From an uncultured Clostridia bacterium (GTDB lineage Bacteria > Bacillota > Clostridia > Oscillospirales > Acutalibacteraceae), in assembly GCA_947598155.1 (NCBI GenBank), contig CANQFC010000002.1, positions 62,001 through 126,000 of the forward strand: a stretch of DNA of 64,000 bases, in the 5' to 3' direction. The position numbers and the translations under genes are program-made. Every line of letters starts with the position of its first letter. Position 1 is the stretch's first letter. The notes under the pieces are model-generated. The model saw only the letters and a program-made list of their open reading frames with translations, was not told the origin of the DNA and made no database searches. Shown here one piece after another: positions 24,718 through 33,686 of the stretch.

Positions 24718-24746
24718 ATTTTATATCAAAAATATAAATTTGTAAA
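24718..24746 (-). promoter_or_regulatory. Promoter of the rodA-like gene
   Basis: Minus strand: -35 TTTACA (24741-24746), 17-bp spacer, -10 TAAAAT (24718-24723). Confidence 0.6.
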
Positions 24747-24774
24747 TAGAATACGACTATTTTATATTTTAATA

Positions 24775-24803
24775 TTGCGTTATTCGCCGATTAGTGATAA
24801 AAT
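24775..24803 (+). promoter_or_regulatory. Promoter of typA
   Basis: -35 TTGCGT (24775-24780), 17-bp spacer, -10 TAAAAT (24798-24803). Divergent from the rodA promoter. Confidence 0.6.
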
Positions 24804-24836
24804 TATTAGTCGAAATTTTATTTGAAGGTGAAACTT

Positions 24837-26657
24837 TTGAAAAAGAGAGAAAACGTAAGAAATATTGCGATTATTGCCCACGTTGACCACGGAAAGACCA
24901 CTCTTGTCGACGAATTGTTAAAGCAAAGCGGCATTTTTAGGTCAAACGAGGTCGTGCAAGACAGAGTTATGGACTCAAACGACCTTGAGCGGGAACGGGG
25001 AATTACAATTCTTTCAAAAAATACGTCGGTACACTATAAAGACATAAAAATAAATATAGTCGACACTCCCGGCCACGCCGATTTCGGGGGCGAGGTTGAG
25101 CGAATACTTACAATGGTTGACGGCGTATTACTGCTTGTAGACGCTTTTGAGGGGTGTATGCCGCAGACAAGATTTGTTTTGCGAAAAGCGCTTGCTCTTG
25201 ATAAAAAGGTGCTGGTCGTAGTTAATAAAATCGACCGTCCGGGCGCTCGCCCGGCAGAGGTGATAGATGAGGTTCTCGACTTGTTTATAGAACTCGGTGC
25301 AAATGAGGACCAGCTTGAGTTCCCCGTCATTTACGCTTCCGCAAAGGACGGCTACTCTTCGCTTGACCCTGATGCGAGAGAGGGCGATATGCGGCCGCTG
25401 TTTGATATGATTGTGGAAAAAATCGAGCCGCCCAAAGGCGATACCGATGCTCCCGTTCAGGTTCTTTTTTCAAGCCTTGATTATGACGATTACATCGGCA
25501 GAATTGGTGTTGGAAGAATGGAAAGGGGAACTCTCAAAAAGAACGACAGCGTTGTTCTTTGCAAAACCGACGGTTCAACCGAAAACGTGAAAATTTCCCG
25601 CCTTTATCAGTTTGAAGGTTTAAAGCGCGTTGAAGTAGAAAGCGCCGCCGCAGGCGACATTATTTGCGTTTCCGGTATTGCAGACCTTAATATCGGCGAA
25701 ACTATATGCGCTGTCGACTGCGTTGAGCCGCTTCCGTTTGTAAAAATTGACGAGCCCACTATTTCGATGAATTTTATGGTTAACGACAGCCCGTTTGCAG
25801 GCAAAGAGGGTAAATTTGTTACATCGCGAAATCTGCGTGACCGTCTTTTCAAAGAGGTTGAGACAAACGTCAGTATGAGGGTTGAAGAAACTGACAGCAC
25901 GGATACATTCAAGGTTTCGGGCAGGGGAGAGCTTCACCTTTCTATTCTGATTGAAACTATGCGCCGGCAAGGGTATGAGTTTCAGGTTTCCCGACCTCAG
26001 GTAATCACAAAATATGAAGACGGAAAACTGCTGGAGCCTATGGAACTGCTTATAGTCGAAGTGCCCGAAGAATATGTCGGTAACGTTATGCAAAAGATAG
26101 GCTCAAGAAGAGGCGAGCTTGAAAATATGGGCACCCGTGAGGGCGGCTCCACTCACCTTGAATTCAAAATCCCCGCAAGAGGACTTATCGGTTACCGCTC
26201 GGAATTTATGACTGACACAAACGGTAACGGTATTATGAACAATCTTTTTGCAGGATATGAGGAATATAAAGGCGAAATACAGACCCGTGAAAGAGGTTCG
26301 ATTATAGCCCACGAATCGGGAGAAACTTCTGCGTACGGTTTGTTCAATACTCAGGACAGAGGCCGTCTTTTCGTAGGACCCGGCGTTCCCGTTTACGAGG
26401 GAATGATTGTGGGCGAGTGTTCAAAAAACGAGGATATTACCTGCAATGTATGCAAAAATAAGCACCTTACAAACACAAGGGCGTCTGGCTCCGACGACGC
26501 TTTAAGACTTGTTCCCCACACTGTTTTAAGTCTTGAGCAGTCAATGGAATTTATTAAGGATGACGAGCTTTTAGAGGTTACTCCGGAAAGTATTCGTCTT
26601 AGAAAGCGTATTTTGTCAAAAGATTTAAGACTTAAAGCGCAGTTCAGGAAAAAATAA
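24837..26657 (+). CDS. typA: Ribosome-associated GTPase TypA/BipA
   Basis: About 606 residues, a translational GTPase related to EF-G that binds 70S ribosomes and aids assembly and stress responses. G1 AHVDHGKTTL, switch I with RERGITILSKNTSV, G3 DTPGHADFGGEVER, G4 NKIDRPGARP. Domains II and III and the C-terminal BipA-specific region (RGLIGYRSEFMTDTNGNGIM) are intact. In-frame TTG 24822 and GTG 24828 also exist, but AAGGTG sits 6 nt before TTG 24837, giving the common N-terminus KKRENVRNIAII. Confidence 0.95.
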   Translation: MKKRENVRNIAIIAHVDHGKTTLVDELLKQSGIFRSNEVVQDRVMDSNDLERERGITILSKNTSVHYKDIKINIVDTPGHADFGGEVERILTMVDGVLLLVDAFEGCMPQTRFVLRKALALDKKVLVVVNKIDRPGARPAEVIDEVLDLFIELGANEDQLEFPVIYASAKDGYSSLDPDAREGDMRPLFDMIVEKIEPPKGDTDAPVQVLFSSLDYDDYIGRIGVGRMERGTLKKNDSVVLCKTDGSTENVKISRLYQFEGLKRVEVESAAAGDIICVSGIADLNIGETICAVDCVEPLPFVKIDEPTISMNFMVNDSPFAGKEGKFVTSRNLRDRLFKEVETNVSMRVEETDSTDTFKVSGRGELHLSILIETMRRQGYEFQVSRPQVITKYEDGKLLEPMELLIVEVPEEYVGNVMQKIGSRRGELENMGTREGGSTHLEFKIPARGLIGYRSEFMTDTNGNGIMNNLFAGYEEYKGEIQTRERGSIIAHESGETSAYGLFNTQDRGRLFVGPGVPVYEGMIVGECSKNEDITCNVCKNKHLTNTRASGSDDALRLVPHTVLSLEQSMEFIKDDELLEVTPESIRLRKRILSKDLRLKAQFRKK

Positions 26658-26691
26658 TTTATCTCAAATTTTAATTAAAGGGGGCTGTACC

Positions 26692-27741
26692 GTGAAAGGA
26701 ATGAAAATAGGCGTTGATTTCGGCTCGTATTCTTTAAGAATGTGTACCGAGAATAATCCGAACGCTGTTGACGAGTTGTCGGCGGCCGCGTTCGCCTCGG
26801 AAAGCGGTGCGCCCATAGCCTATGGAACCAGAGCCTATACTCTTGACGGAAGAACCGATTCAAATATTTCTGTTACAAAAATGATAACGAACGGCGTCAT
26901 TTCCGATTTTACCTTTGCCGAAAAAATACTTGCGGAATATTTTTCAAGGGTTTGCGGAAACAGAATTTATAAACCGAATATTATGGTCTCTCTCCCGTCT
27001 GACGTTACCAACATTGAGAAAAAGATTTTTTTAGACGCGGTTACAAGGGCAGGCGCCGGAAGAGCCTGCCTTGTGGACGGTATTTTAGCCTCCGCCGTAG
27101 GTACCGGTGTGTCACAGGAAAAAATCGGAGGAAGAATGGTAATTGATTTAGGCCACCAGACAACAGAAATCGGCATTATTTCCATGGGTACTGTGGCGGC
27201 GGCCGCAACAGTGAGGCACGGGAGCTTTGACATTGACAACGCAATAATAAAACATTTTAAAAAGGACAGAGATATTATTATCGGGCCGCATACCGCAAGG
27301 CAGATAAAGCACAAAATAGCGTTTGCCGTTGAGAGAGAATGCGAACTGTCGCTTATGGCCTCGGGCAAAAGCGGCGTGGATGAAATGCCGATTTCCTTTG
27401 AGGTCACATCATCGGAAATCTTTCCGTTTGTCGATGAACAGCTTTCATTTCTTATCTCTGAAATTCATTCTCATTTAAAAAATATTTCTCCCGAGCTTTT
27501 AAGCGACTCCGCTGACCACGGAATAACGCTTTGCGGCGGTGGGGTTTTACTGTTTGACATTGCAGAAAGATTTGAAAATGAGCTCGGAATACGGTGCAAT
27601 ATTGCGGAAAACCCGGAAAAATCGCGTATTTTAGGTATTCATAAAATAATTACCGACAACGCGATTTTGGAAAATAACGGCTACCAATTTATTTTTAAAG
27701 ACGACATTCGGGACAGGTTGAAAAGATTTGACAGAATTTAA
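26692..27741 (+). CDS. MreB-like actin family protein
   Basis: 349 residues. Actin-fold ATPase motifs: phosphate-1 KIGVDFGSYSLRM, connect-1 FAEKILAEYF, phosphate-2 GGRMVIDLGHQTTEIGII and adenosine motif GITLCGGGVLLFDIAERF. The length and order match MreB/Mbl, but key stretches differ from canonical MreB (for example GHQTTE where DxGGGTT is usual). No mreC or mreD lies nearby. It may be a divergent cell-shape or sporulation paralogue. AAAGGGGG lies 7 nt before the GTG start. Transcribed after typA with a 34-bp gap, and followed by a strong terminator. Confidence 0.8.
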   Translation: MKGMKIGVDFGSYSLRMCTENNPNAVDELSAAAFASESGAPIAYGTRAYTLDGRTDSNISVTKMITNGVISDFTFAEKILAEYFSRVCGNRIYKPNIMVSLPSDVTNIEKKIFLDAVTRAGAGRACLVDGILASAVGTGVSQEKIGGRMVIDLGHQTTEIGIISMGTVAAAATVRHGSFDIDNAIIKHFKKDRDIIIGPHTARQIKHKIAFAVERECELSLMASGKSGVDEMPISFEVTSSEIFPFVDEQLSFLISEIHSHLKNISPELLSDSADHGITLCGGGVLLFDIAERFENELGIRCNIAENPEKSRILGIHKIITDNAILENNGYQFIFKDDIRDRLKRFDRI

Positions 27742-27742
27742 A

Positions 27743-27774
27743 AAAATACAGCGGTTATTAAGCCGCTGTATTTT
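27743..27774. terminator. Bidirectional terminator between the mreB-like gene and asnB
   Basis: A 12-bp perfect stem AAAATACAGCGG / CCGCTGTATTTT with an 8-nt loop, between convergent genes. Confidence 0.85.
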
Positions 27775-27778
27775 CATA

Positions 27779-29608
27779 TTATTTTACGGTCAATCCGAAT
27801 TTTTCCATCCAATAGTTAATTTGGATAAAATATGCTATTGTCTGCGGAGTCGTCATAAGCTGGCCGTACCAAGGCTGGGCGCGTTTATCGTTTAATAAGC
27901 CCTCAAGAGCGTCTTTCTTAATAAAAGACAAAATAGGCGAATTTGGGCTTGAAATAATATCTGACAGAATTTCGCTGACGGCTTTCATATAATTCGGGTT
28001 GTGAGTTTTAGGATACGGACTTTTTTTGCGCCATAAAACTTCTTCGGGCAAAATATCCTTAACGGCTTCTCTGAGCAAACCTTTTTCATATGATTTATAG
28101 TCCTTAAATTCCCACGGCACGGTGTAAAGGTATTCTGCGATTCTGTAATCGCAAAACGGAACTCTGACCTCAAGCGCCGAGTACATACTCATTCTGTCCT
28201 TGCGGTCAAGAAGAGTCTGCATAAACCACTCAATATTAAGCTTCATCATCTCTTTCATACGGGATTCGGTTTGATTTAGTCCCGGTAGCTTTGACGTGTT
28301 GATTATAGTATTTTTATACCGCTCTGCTACATACTCTCGCGCGTCGGGCAGTTTAATATCGTCTTTTATAAAGCTCGCTCTGTAATCGGTTGACTGCGCC
28401 CACGGAAAACCGTTTATCATTCTTATTTCCTTATCTCTGTACCACGGGTATCCGCCGAAAATCTCGTCTGCGCATTCTCCCGAAAGCGCTACTGTGCATT
28501 CCTTTTTAATCTCTTTGCAGAAAGCGAGAAGGGAAGAGTCGACGTCGGACATTCCCGGCAAATCTCTTGCGTCCACCGCTTCAAACAGCGCCTTTACCAC
28601 GTCGTCTGTGTCAAGCGTGATAAGGTGATGTTCACAACCGAGGTAATCTTGCATAATTTTGATGTATTCCTCGTCGGAATTGGGCTGAAATTTACTTTTT
28701 GTAAAGTATTTGAGATTATCTTTATAGGTAACGGAAAAAGTCTTTAAGACCCTATTTTGGCTGTTAAAATAGGTGTTGGCTACCGATGATATGATACTTG
28801 AGTCAAGCCCGCCCGAAAGGAATGTGCCGACAGGAACGTCGGATACAAGCTGGCGAGTTATAGCGTCTTTCACAAGATAACGCACTTTTTCAACGGTTTC
28901 TGAAATTGAATCGCGATTTTCTTTATCCTTTAACACCCAATATTTCCAAAATTTCAGACCGTCTTTTGTGAAAGTACCGCATGAGGCAGGTTTCACTTCG
29001 CTTATATTTTTAAATACACCGCACCCGGGCGTTCTTCCGGGGCCTATAAAAAGTATCTCCGCAAGTGAATTTTCGTCAATCTCCGTTTTAACGCTGTCGT
29101 GAGCGAGCACCGCTTTAATTTCCGAAGCAAAAATAAAACTGTCTCCGACAGTCGTGTAAAACAGCGGTTTAACGCCCATTCTGTCACGGGCAAAAAACAG
29201 TTTTTCCTCAAATTTATCCCATATGCAGAAAGCGAATATTCCGTTAAATTTATTTACACATTCTTCATTCCATTGAATGTAGGATTTAAGAATTACCTCT
29301 GTGTCGGAATGGCCTTTGAATTTGTGTCCGTTCAGCAAGAGCTCATTTCTTATTTCTTCCGTATTGTACAGTTCTCCGTTATATACAATCACATATCTTT
29401 TTTCGCCGTAATCTGCCGTCATAGGCTGTTTTCCGTTTTCAATATCAATTACGCATAGCCTTGAATGAAAAAGAGCCGCTTTTTCGTCAATGTATTCTCC
29501 TTTTTGGTCGGGACCTCTTGGGTGAAGGAGTTTTTGCATTCTCAAAAAAGAATCTCTGTTATTTGATACAGCCCCCGAATATGATACTTCTCCTGCAATA
29601 CCGCACAT
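27779..29608 (-). CDS. asnB: Asparagine synthetase (glutamine-hydrolysing)
   Basis: 609 residues. It makes asparagine from aspartate, ATP and glutamine. The N-terminal class II glutaminase starts MCGIAGEV, with catalytic Cys2 exposed after removal of Met; RGPDQKGEY, NGELYN and GHSDTEV follow. The synthetase domain has the ATP pyrophosphatase loop FLSGGLDSSII and ALSGECADEIFGGYPWY. The reading frame extends 43 residues upstream, but only the ATG at 29608, after AGAGGTGA, places the Cys correctly. Monocistronic. Confidence 0.94.
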   Translation of the reverse strand: MCGIAGEVSYSGAVSNNRDSFLRMQKLLHPRGPDQKGEYIDEKAALFHSRLCVIDIENGKQPMTADYGEKRYVIVYNGELYNTEEIRNELLLNGHKFKGHSDTEVILKSYIQWNEECVNKFNGIFAFCIWDKFEEKLFFARDRMGVKPLFYTTVGDSFIFASEIKAVLAHDSVKTEIDENSLAEILFIGPGRTPGCGVFKNISEVKPASCGTFTKDGLKFWKYWVLKDKENRDSISETVEKVRYLVKDAITRQLVSDVPVGTFLSGGLDSSIISSVANTYFNSQNRVLKTFSVTYKDNLKYFTKSKFQPNSDEEYIKIMQDYLGCEHHLITLDTDDVVKALFEAVDARDLPGMSDVDSSLLAFCKEIKKECTVALSGECADEIFGGYPWYRDKEIRMINGFPWAQSTDYRASFIKDDIKLPDAREYVAERYKNTIINTSKLPGLNQTESRMKEMMKLNIEWFMQTLLDRKDRMSMYSALEVRVPFCDYRIAEYLYTVPWEFKDYKSYEKGLLREAVKDILPEEVLWRKKSPYPKTHNPNYMKAVSEILSDIISSPNSPILSFIKKDALEGLLNDKRAQPWYGQLMTTPQTIAYFIQINYWMEKFGLTVK

Positions 29609-29724
29609 AAAATCACCTCTAATAGTTTCTCTGATAATTTTATGCTCAAAAAAAATTAAAATTACAGTATTTTCAAATAAATTGATGTGTGATAAAATAT
29701 AGGTAAAGCTTTTTGTTAAAACAG

Positions 29725-29743
29725 ATAACTTAGGCAAGCCCCT
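29725..29743. repeat. 19-nt exact repeat, copy 2
   Basis: ATAACTTAGGCAAGCCCCT, identical to 13912-13930, here in the 5' region of the GH28-like gene about 25 bp before its start codon. Confidence 0.6.
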
Positions 29744-29768
29744 TATTTAATCAATGTGAGGCGATTTT

Positions 29769-31292
29769 ATGAGTCGTTTTATAAATAACATATGTTCGTT
29801 TTTCCCTAAATTGCAAAAGGATTTTAAAATATCGGACGGCGAAATTTTTACGGAAATATATAAAGGCGATTTTTTTGAAAATATACCTTTTGATAAATAT
29901 ATAAATTTTAACGTAAAAGCTCCGAGCGACAATGTTTACTGTATTTTATCTTATGGAGCTGTTCCGAATGATGAGCGCGTAAACAATGCCGCCGCCATAA
30001 ACAAAGCAATAAATGATTGCAGTGAAAACGGCGGCGGAATAGTAGTTGTTGACGGCGGGGCGTTTACGACCGGGACTGTGTTTTTTAAAGACAACGTAGC
30101 TTTGTTTATTGCGAAAAATTCTGCGATTAAAGCTTCGCATAACAAAAGAGATTATGTTAAAAATACAAATACTCCCGACAACAGGGAGGATTACATAAAA
30201 AACGGATTGATTCTTGCTCAGAATTGCAAAAATGTCGCTTTGCTCGGTCCGGGAAAAATTTGCGGCGAGGGTAACTTTTTCTCTTTAAAACCATATTTAC
30301 CGCCTAAAACGGAACCTTTTTCAAAAGCCCTGGACGTTTGGGATATGCGTCAGGAATACAGAAAACGCATCCGATTTGCTCATAAAAATAAATACGGATT
30401 TCTTGTCCATTTTCAAAATTGCGAACAGGTCAAGGTTTCTAACGTTATTTTGGAAAACTCCGCGTTTTGGACGCTGAATATCAATATGTGCAGCGATGTA
30501 AAAGTTAACCGCACGGTTATCAACAATAACAGGCATATCGCAAACTCAGACGGAATTGATATTTCGGGTTCTTCAAACGTTACCGTTGAAAAGTGCTTTA
30601 TTTCAACCGGAGACGACGGAATCGTGCTGAAAAACTCGCACGATATAGCGTGCAAGAGGTCTATGAACAATATATATATTGCCGATTGCGAGGTAATTTC
30701 CTGTACAAACTCTTTTAAAATCGGCACGGAAACATCTTTGGATATTTCCGATGTCACCGTTGAGAACTGTAAATTCTATCTTACCGATATTTTCCCGTCG
30801 GGAGCGTCGGGGATTTCGGTTGAATCCTGCGACGGAGCGGCAGTGTCAAATATCAGTATAAAAAACATTGATATTGACTCAATGGCGTGCCCGGTGTTTA
30901 TACGTCTTAATAACAGAAACCGCAATCGTTTGCCTTGGCTCGACGGAAAAGGAGAAGTGAAAAATATTACTATTTCGGATATAAAAGCGGTTAACTCCGA
31001 AATTCCTGTAATAATTATGGGCATTCCGTCGCAAAAGGTCAAGAATGTTTTATTAAAAAATATCAGCGTTAAATATTCTGAGGGAAAGGATTACAGGGAT
31101 TTTAGATTAAAAGTTCCCGAGCAGGAGAAGGAATATCCGGAATCAAACAGGTTCAGAAACTTAAACGCTTACGGCGTTTTTATTCGCCACGCCGAAAATA
31201 TTTCCTTGGAAAAATTCAGAGTAATTCCGAGGGATAATACAAAACGTAAGTTTAAAATCGTAAAAGACTGTAAAAATTTCACATTGAAATGA
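29769..31292 (+). CDS. GH28-like glycoside hydrolase (polygalacturonase fold), cytoplasmic
   Basis: 507 residues with a right-handed beta-helix pattern. GH28 signatures are partly kept: YGAVPNDERVNNAAAINKAI at the N-terminal cap, ANSDGIDI (the N-T-D motif) and STGDDGIVLK (the D-D motif). The usual G-H-G motif is replaced by FKIGTETS and the R-x-K motif by RLNNR. No signal peptide is visible, so it probably acts on imported oligosaccharides, perhaps pectin-derived. The bond cleaved cannot be stated. GAGGCGA precedes the ATG. It stands alone between asnB and trmO with no sugar transporter next to it. Confidence 0.8.
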   Translation: MSRFINNICSFFPKLQKDFKISDGEIFTEIYKGDFFENIPFDKYINFNVKAPSDNVYCILSYGAVPNDERVNNAAAINKAINDCSENGGGIVVVDGGAFTTGTVFFKDNVALFIAKNSAIKASHNKRDYVKNTNTPDNREDYIKNGLILAQNCKNVALLGPGKICGEGNFFSLKPYLPPKTEPFSKALDVWDMRQEYRKRIRFAHKNKYGFLVHFQNCEQVKVSNVILENSAFWTLNINMCSDVKVNRTVINNNRHIANSDGIDISGSSNVTVEKCFISTGDDGIVLKNSHDIACKRSMNNIYIADCEVISCTNSFKIGTETSLDISDVTVENCKFYLTDIFPSGASGISVESCDGAAVSNISIKNIDIDSMACPVFIRLNNRNRNRLPWLDGKGEVKNITISDIKAVNSEIPVIIMGIPSQKVKNVLLKNISVKYSEGKDYRDFRLKVPEQEKEYPESNRFRNLNAYGVFIRHAENISLEKFRVIPRDNTKRKFKIVKDCKNFTLK

Positions 31293-31293
31293 T

Positions 31294-31322
31294 AAAAGAG
31301 CTGTTACGGCTCTTTTATTTTT
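31294..31322. terminator. Terminator between the GH28-like gene and trmO
   Basis: Stem AAAAGAGC / GCTCTTTT with a 7-nt loop, followed by ATTTTTT on the plus strand. It overlaps the last codons of the convergent trmO. Confidence 0.8.
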
Positions 31323-31996
31323 TGTATATCCGTAACGGTTAAAATTTTATCTTTTACAGTAAATTTTATGTTATATTCCGCAAATTTCAATCCGTATTGC
31401 GTATTGCCCGGCGATTTATTTGTTTTATAAGACGGCCTTGGATCCTGCGACAGTATCTTTTTCAGCGTATCGCGTTTTTCCGGGTCGATAAATTCCAAAA
31501 GGCTCTCCGAAATTTCAACTGTAAGGGCGGCGGAAATATCGGTAAAAGCAAAACCGTTATTTGCGTCTTCGTGCGAATCCGCATATTTAATATATGGCTT
31601 GACGTCGTAAATTGGCGTTCCGTTTAAAATATCGGCGCCCTTAACGGTCAGTACGGGGCCTTTATCCTTTAAAAACTCAATTCTTTCAAGCTTTACGGAG
31701 GAAAGTCCGATTGAATTCGGCCTAAAAGGGGAGCGTGTTGCAAAAACGCCCATTCGTGTGTTCCCGCCGAGCTTTGGCGGCCTTACGGTAGGCGACCATT
31801 CCCCGTGAGATTCTGAAAAATCCCACAGAATCCATAAATAATTGTATTGCTCAAGTCCCCGAAAAGCCTCAGCGCACCTAAATTCGGGTTCAAACACTAT
31901 TTTAGATTCAATATCAATTATACCGCTTTGCCTCGGTATCCCGAATTTTTCCTTGTAGTCATTGTAAATCCGCGCAATTACCTTTAAATTTTCCAT
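31304..31996 (-). CDS. trmO: tRNA (N6-threonylcarbamoyl-A37)-N6-methyltransferase TrmO-like
   Basis: 230 residues. The TsaA/TrmO family methylates t6A37 of certain threonine tRNAs using SAM. Conserved parts are IARIYNDYKEKFGIPRQSG at the start, LEQYNYLWILWDFSES, the central NTRMGVFATRSPFRPNSIGL signature and GADILNGTPIYDVKPYI. The C-terminal part (PEKRDTLKKILSQDPRPSYK) is typical. It is monocistronic, has a promoter at 32028-32056, and is convergent with the GH28-like gene. Confidence 0.88.
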   Translation of the reverse strand: MENLKVIARIYNDYKEKFGIPRQSGIIDIESKIVFEPEFRCAEAFRGLEQYNYLWILWDFSESHGEWSPTVRPPKLGGNTRMGVFATRSPFRPNSIGLSSVKLERIEFLKDKGPVLTVKGADILNGTPIYDVKPYIKYADSHEDANNGFAFTDISAALTVEISESLLEFIDPEKRDTLKKILSQDPRPSYKTNKSPGNTQYGLKFAEYNIKFTVKDKILTVTDIQKIKEP

Positions 31997-32027
31997 TTCA
32001 ACTTCTCACTTCTTTAATAATATTAAG

Positions 32028-32056
32028 ATTTTAACACGTTTTTTTTCTTTTGTCAC
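32028..32056 (-). promoter_or_regulatory. Promoter of trmO
   Basis: Minus strand: -35 GTGACA (32051-32056), 17-bp spacer, -10 TAAAAT (32028-32033). Confidence 0.6.
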
Positions 32057-32125
32057 TATTGCGTTTTACGAATAAATCCGCTTAAAAGGGAAATATTTGT
32101 AATAAAACAGGAAAGGAAGATTTCT

Positions 32126-32665
32126 ATGGAATTAAAAGGTTCAAAGACCGAGCAAAATCTTTTGTCTGCATTCACCGCAGAGTCAAGGGCGAGGAACAAA
32201 TATACTTTATATGCGGCCAAAGCCAAACAGGACGGTTATGAGCAAATAGCCGCAATATTTGAAGAAACGGCGAACAATGAAAAAGAACACGCAGAAATTT
32301 GGCTGAAACAAGTGAACGGCGGAGAGCTTAACGGAACGGCGTCAAATTTAAACGACGCCGCTTCAGGCGAAAATTATGAATGGTCCGATATGTACCCCGA
32401 ATATGCAAAAACGGCGAGGGAGGAGGGCTTTGAGCATATCGCGTTCTTATTTGAAAAAATTGCGGAAATCGAAAAAGAACACGAGGAACGCTTTAAAAAG
32501 CTTATCTCAAACATTGAAAACAGTTTAGTGTTTTCAAAAGACAACGACGTTATGTGGATTTGCCGAAACTGCGGACATATCCATTTTGGCAAAGAAGCGC
32601 CCGGAATTTGTCCTGTTTGCCAGAAAAAACAGGGATATTTTATGGTGAAAGCTGATAATTATTAA
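32126..32665 (+). CDS. rbr: Rubrerythrin
   Basis: 179 residues. A non-haem di-iron peroxidase that detoxifies hydrogen peroxide in anaerobes. The four-helix domain carries the metal-ligand motifs [20 protein letters not shown] and [14 protein letters not shown]. The C-terminal rubredoxin-like domain has CRNCGH and CPVC. Order and length match the standard rubrerythrin. An AGGAAAGGAAG site precedes the ATG. Its presence suits a strict anaerobe. Confidence 0.95.
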   Translation: MELKGSKTEQNLLSAFTAESRARNKYTLYAAKAKQDGYEQIAAIFEETANNEKEHAEIWLKQVNGGELNGTASNLNDAASGENYEWSDMYPEYAKTAREEGFEHIAFLFEKIAEIEKEHEERFKKLISNIENSLVFSKDNDVMWICRNCGHIHFGKEAPGICPVCQKKQGYFMVKADNY

Positions 32666-32670
32666 GATAA

Positions 32671-32722
32671 TTTGACTTTTTTGTAGATTTTATTTGACTT
32701 TTTTGTCGCTTTATGGTATATT
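32671..32722 (+). promoter_or_regulatory. Promoter of the AbrB-like gene with a 22-bp-spaced direct repeat
   Basis: -35 TTGACT (32694-32699), 17-bp spacer, -10 TATATT (32717-32722). The 14-base sequence TTTGACTTTTTTGT occurs twice, at about 32671 and 32693, one copy overlapping the -35. The upstream copy has no matching -10 and could be an operator, possibly for autoregulation. Confidence 0.65.
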
Positions 32723-32745
32723 GCTTTGGTAAGGCGGTGAATTTT

Positions 32746-32997
32746 ATGAAATCGGCTAAGATAATTAGACCAATTGATGCAAATGGTAGAGTTGTTCTTC
32801 CAAAAAATTTAATTTTTGATATTTTCAAGGCGACTGCCGAGGACCATATTTCGGTTGAGGTTCTATATACCGATGATTCCATTATCTTAAAGAGGTTTCA
32901 GTTTTCATGCACATTCTGTGACCGCCGTGACGGTTTGAAAGAATACAACGGTTTGAAAATTTGCCCGGATTGCCTTGAAAAGATAAAGCAGTTATAA
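32746..32997 (+). CDS. AbrB/SpoVT-type regulator with a C-terminal zinc ribbon
   Basis: 83 residues. The N-terminal swapped-hairpin AbrB domain is recognisable by IIRPIDANGRVVLPKNLI. The C-terminus has two paired cysteines, CTFCDRR and CPDC, suggesting a small zinc ribbon. AbrB-family proteins bind AT-rich promoters as dimers or tetramers and often autoregulate. The reading frame opens 11 codons earlier, but AAGGCGGTGA and the domain start support the ATG at 32746. Its own promoter carries a direct repeat. Targets unknown. Confidence 0.85.
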   Translation: MKSAKIIRPIDANGRVVLPKNLIFDIFKATAEDHISVEVLYTDDSIILKRFQFSCTFCDRRDGLKEYNGLKICPDCLEKIKQL

Positions 32998-33009
32998 TTT
33001 GCAGTTTTA

Positions 33010-33040
33010 AAAAAGGAGCTTCTTTGGAAGCTCCTTTTTT
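33010..33040. terminator. Terminator between the AbrB-like gene and rex
   Basis: Stem AAAAAGGAGCTTC / GAAGCTCCTTTTT with a TTTG loop, 13 bp perfect. It serves both convergent genes. Confidence 0.9.
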
Positions 33041-33042
33041 TA

Positions 33043-33675
33043 TCAAAAATTTGAAATTTTGTAGCTTAAAGTCATAAGGCTGTCGCTTAAATGGACGTTT
33101 TCGACCGCAACATCAGGAAAATCCGACGCAATATCATAGTGACTGAAATTCCAATAACCTTTTATTCCGAGTTTAACAAGCTCAGGAGTAAGGTCCTTTG
33201 CGGCGGCGCTTGGAATGCAGAGCACAGCTACAACAGGCGTGTTTTCCTTGCAAAAATCGTAAAGACCGTCTGTGTGTCTTATGGGCAGGCCGCGTATCAT
33301 TTGACCCGACAAAGCGGCGTTTTTGTCAAAAATGCCAATAATATTAAAGCCTCTTTTTTCAAAGCTCATATGCAGTGCGACAGCTCTGCCGAGGTTGCCC
33401 GCGCCGATTAAAATAGCGTTTCGCGTTTTATCTACGCCCAATATTCTGCCGATTTCTTCATAAAGACTTTCAATGTTATAGCCGTAGCCCTGCTGACCGA
33501 ATCCGCCAAAGCAGTTTAAATCCTGTCTTATTTGCGAAGCGGTAAATCCCATTTTCGCAGAAAGGTCTTTTGAAGAAATTCTTATCATTCCCTGTTCTTT
33601 AAGTTCGCCTAAAAACCTGTAATAGCGAGGGAGACGCTTAATTACAGAAATAGAAACGCCTTCAGGTTTGCTCAT
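33043..33675 (-). CDS. rex: Redox-sensing transcriptional repressor Rex
   Basis: 210 residues. Rex represses fermentation and respiration genes and releases DNA when NADH is high. The N-terminal winged helix (about 1-80) ends in the conserved ASQIRQDLNCFGGFGQQGYGY region. The Rossmann domain starts NAILIGAGNLGRAVA, and GYWNFSHYDI lies near the C-terminal swap helix. It is the last gene of acn-icd-rex, 11 bp after icd, so redox sensing is encoded with the oxidative branch that makes NAD(P)H. Confidence 0.95.
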   Translation of the reverse strand: MSKPEGVSISVIKRLPRYYRFLGELKEQGMIRISSKDLSAKMGFTASQIRQDLNCFGGFGQQGYGYNIESLYEEIGRILGVDKTRNAILIGAGNLGRAVALHMSFEKRGFNIIGIFDKNAALSGQMIRGLPIRHTDGLYDFCKENTPVVAVLCIPSAAAKDLTPELVKLGIKGYWNFSHYDIASDFPDVAVENVHLSDSLMTLSYKISNF

Positions 33676-33686
33676 TATACATCTCC

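Noticed and set aside
29670-29698. Promoter for the GH28-like gene (TTTTCA, 17 bp, TAAAAT)
   Set aside because: The -35 match is poor in AT-rich DNA, so I could not support it as a feature.
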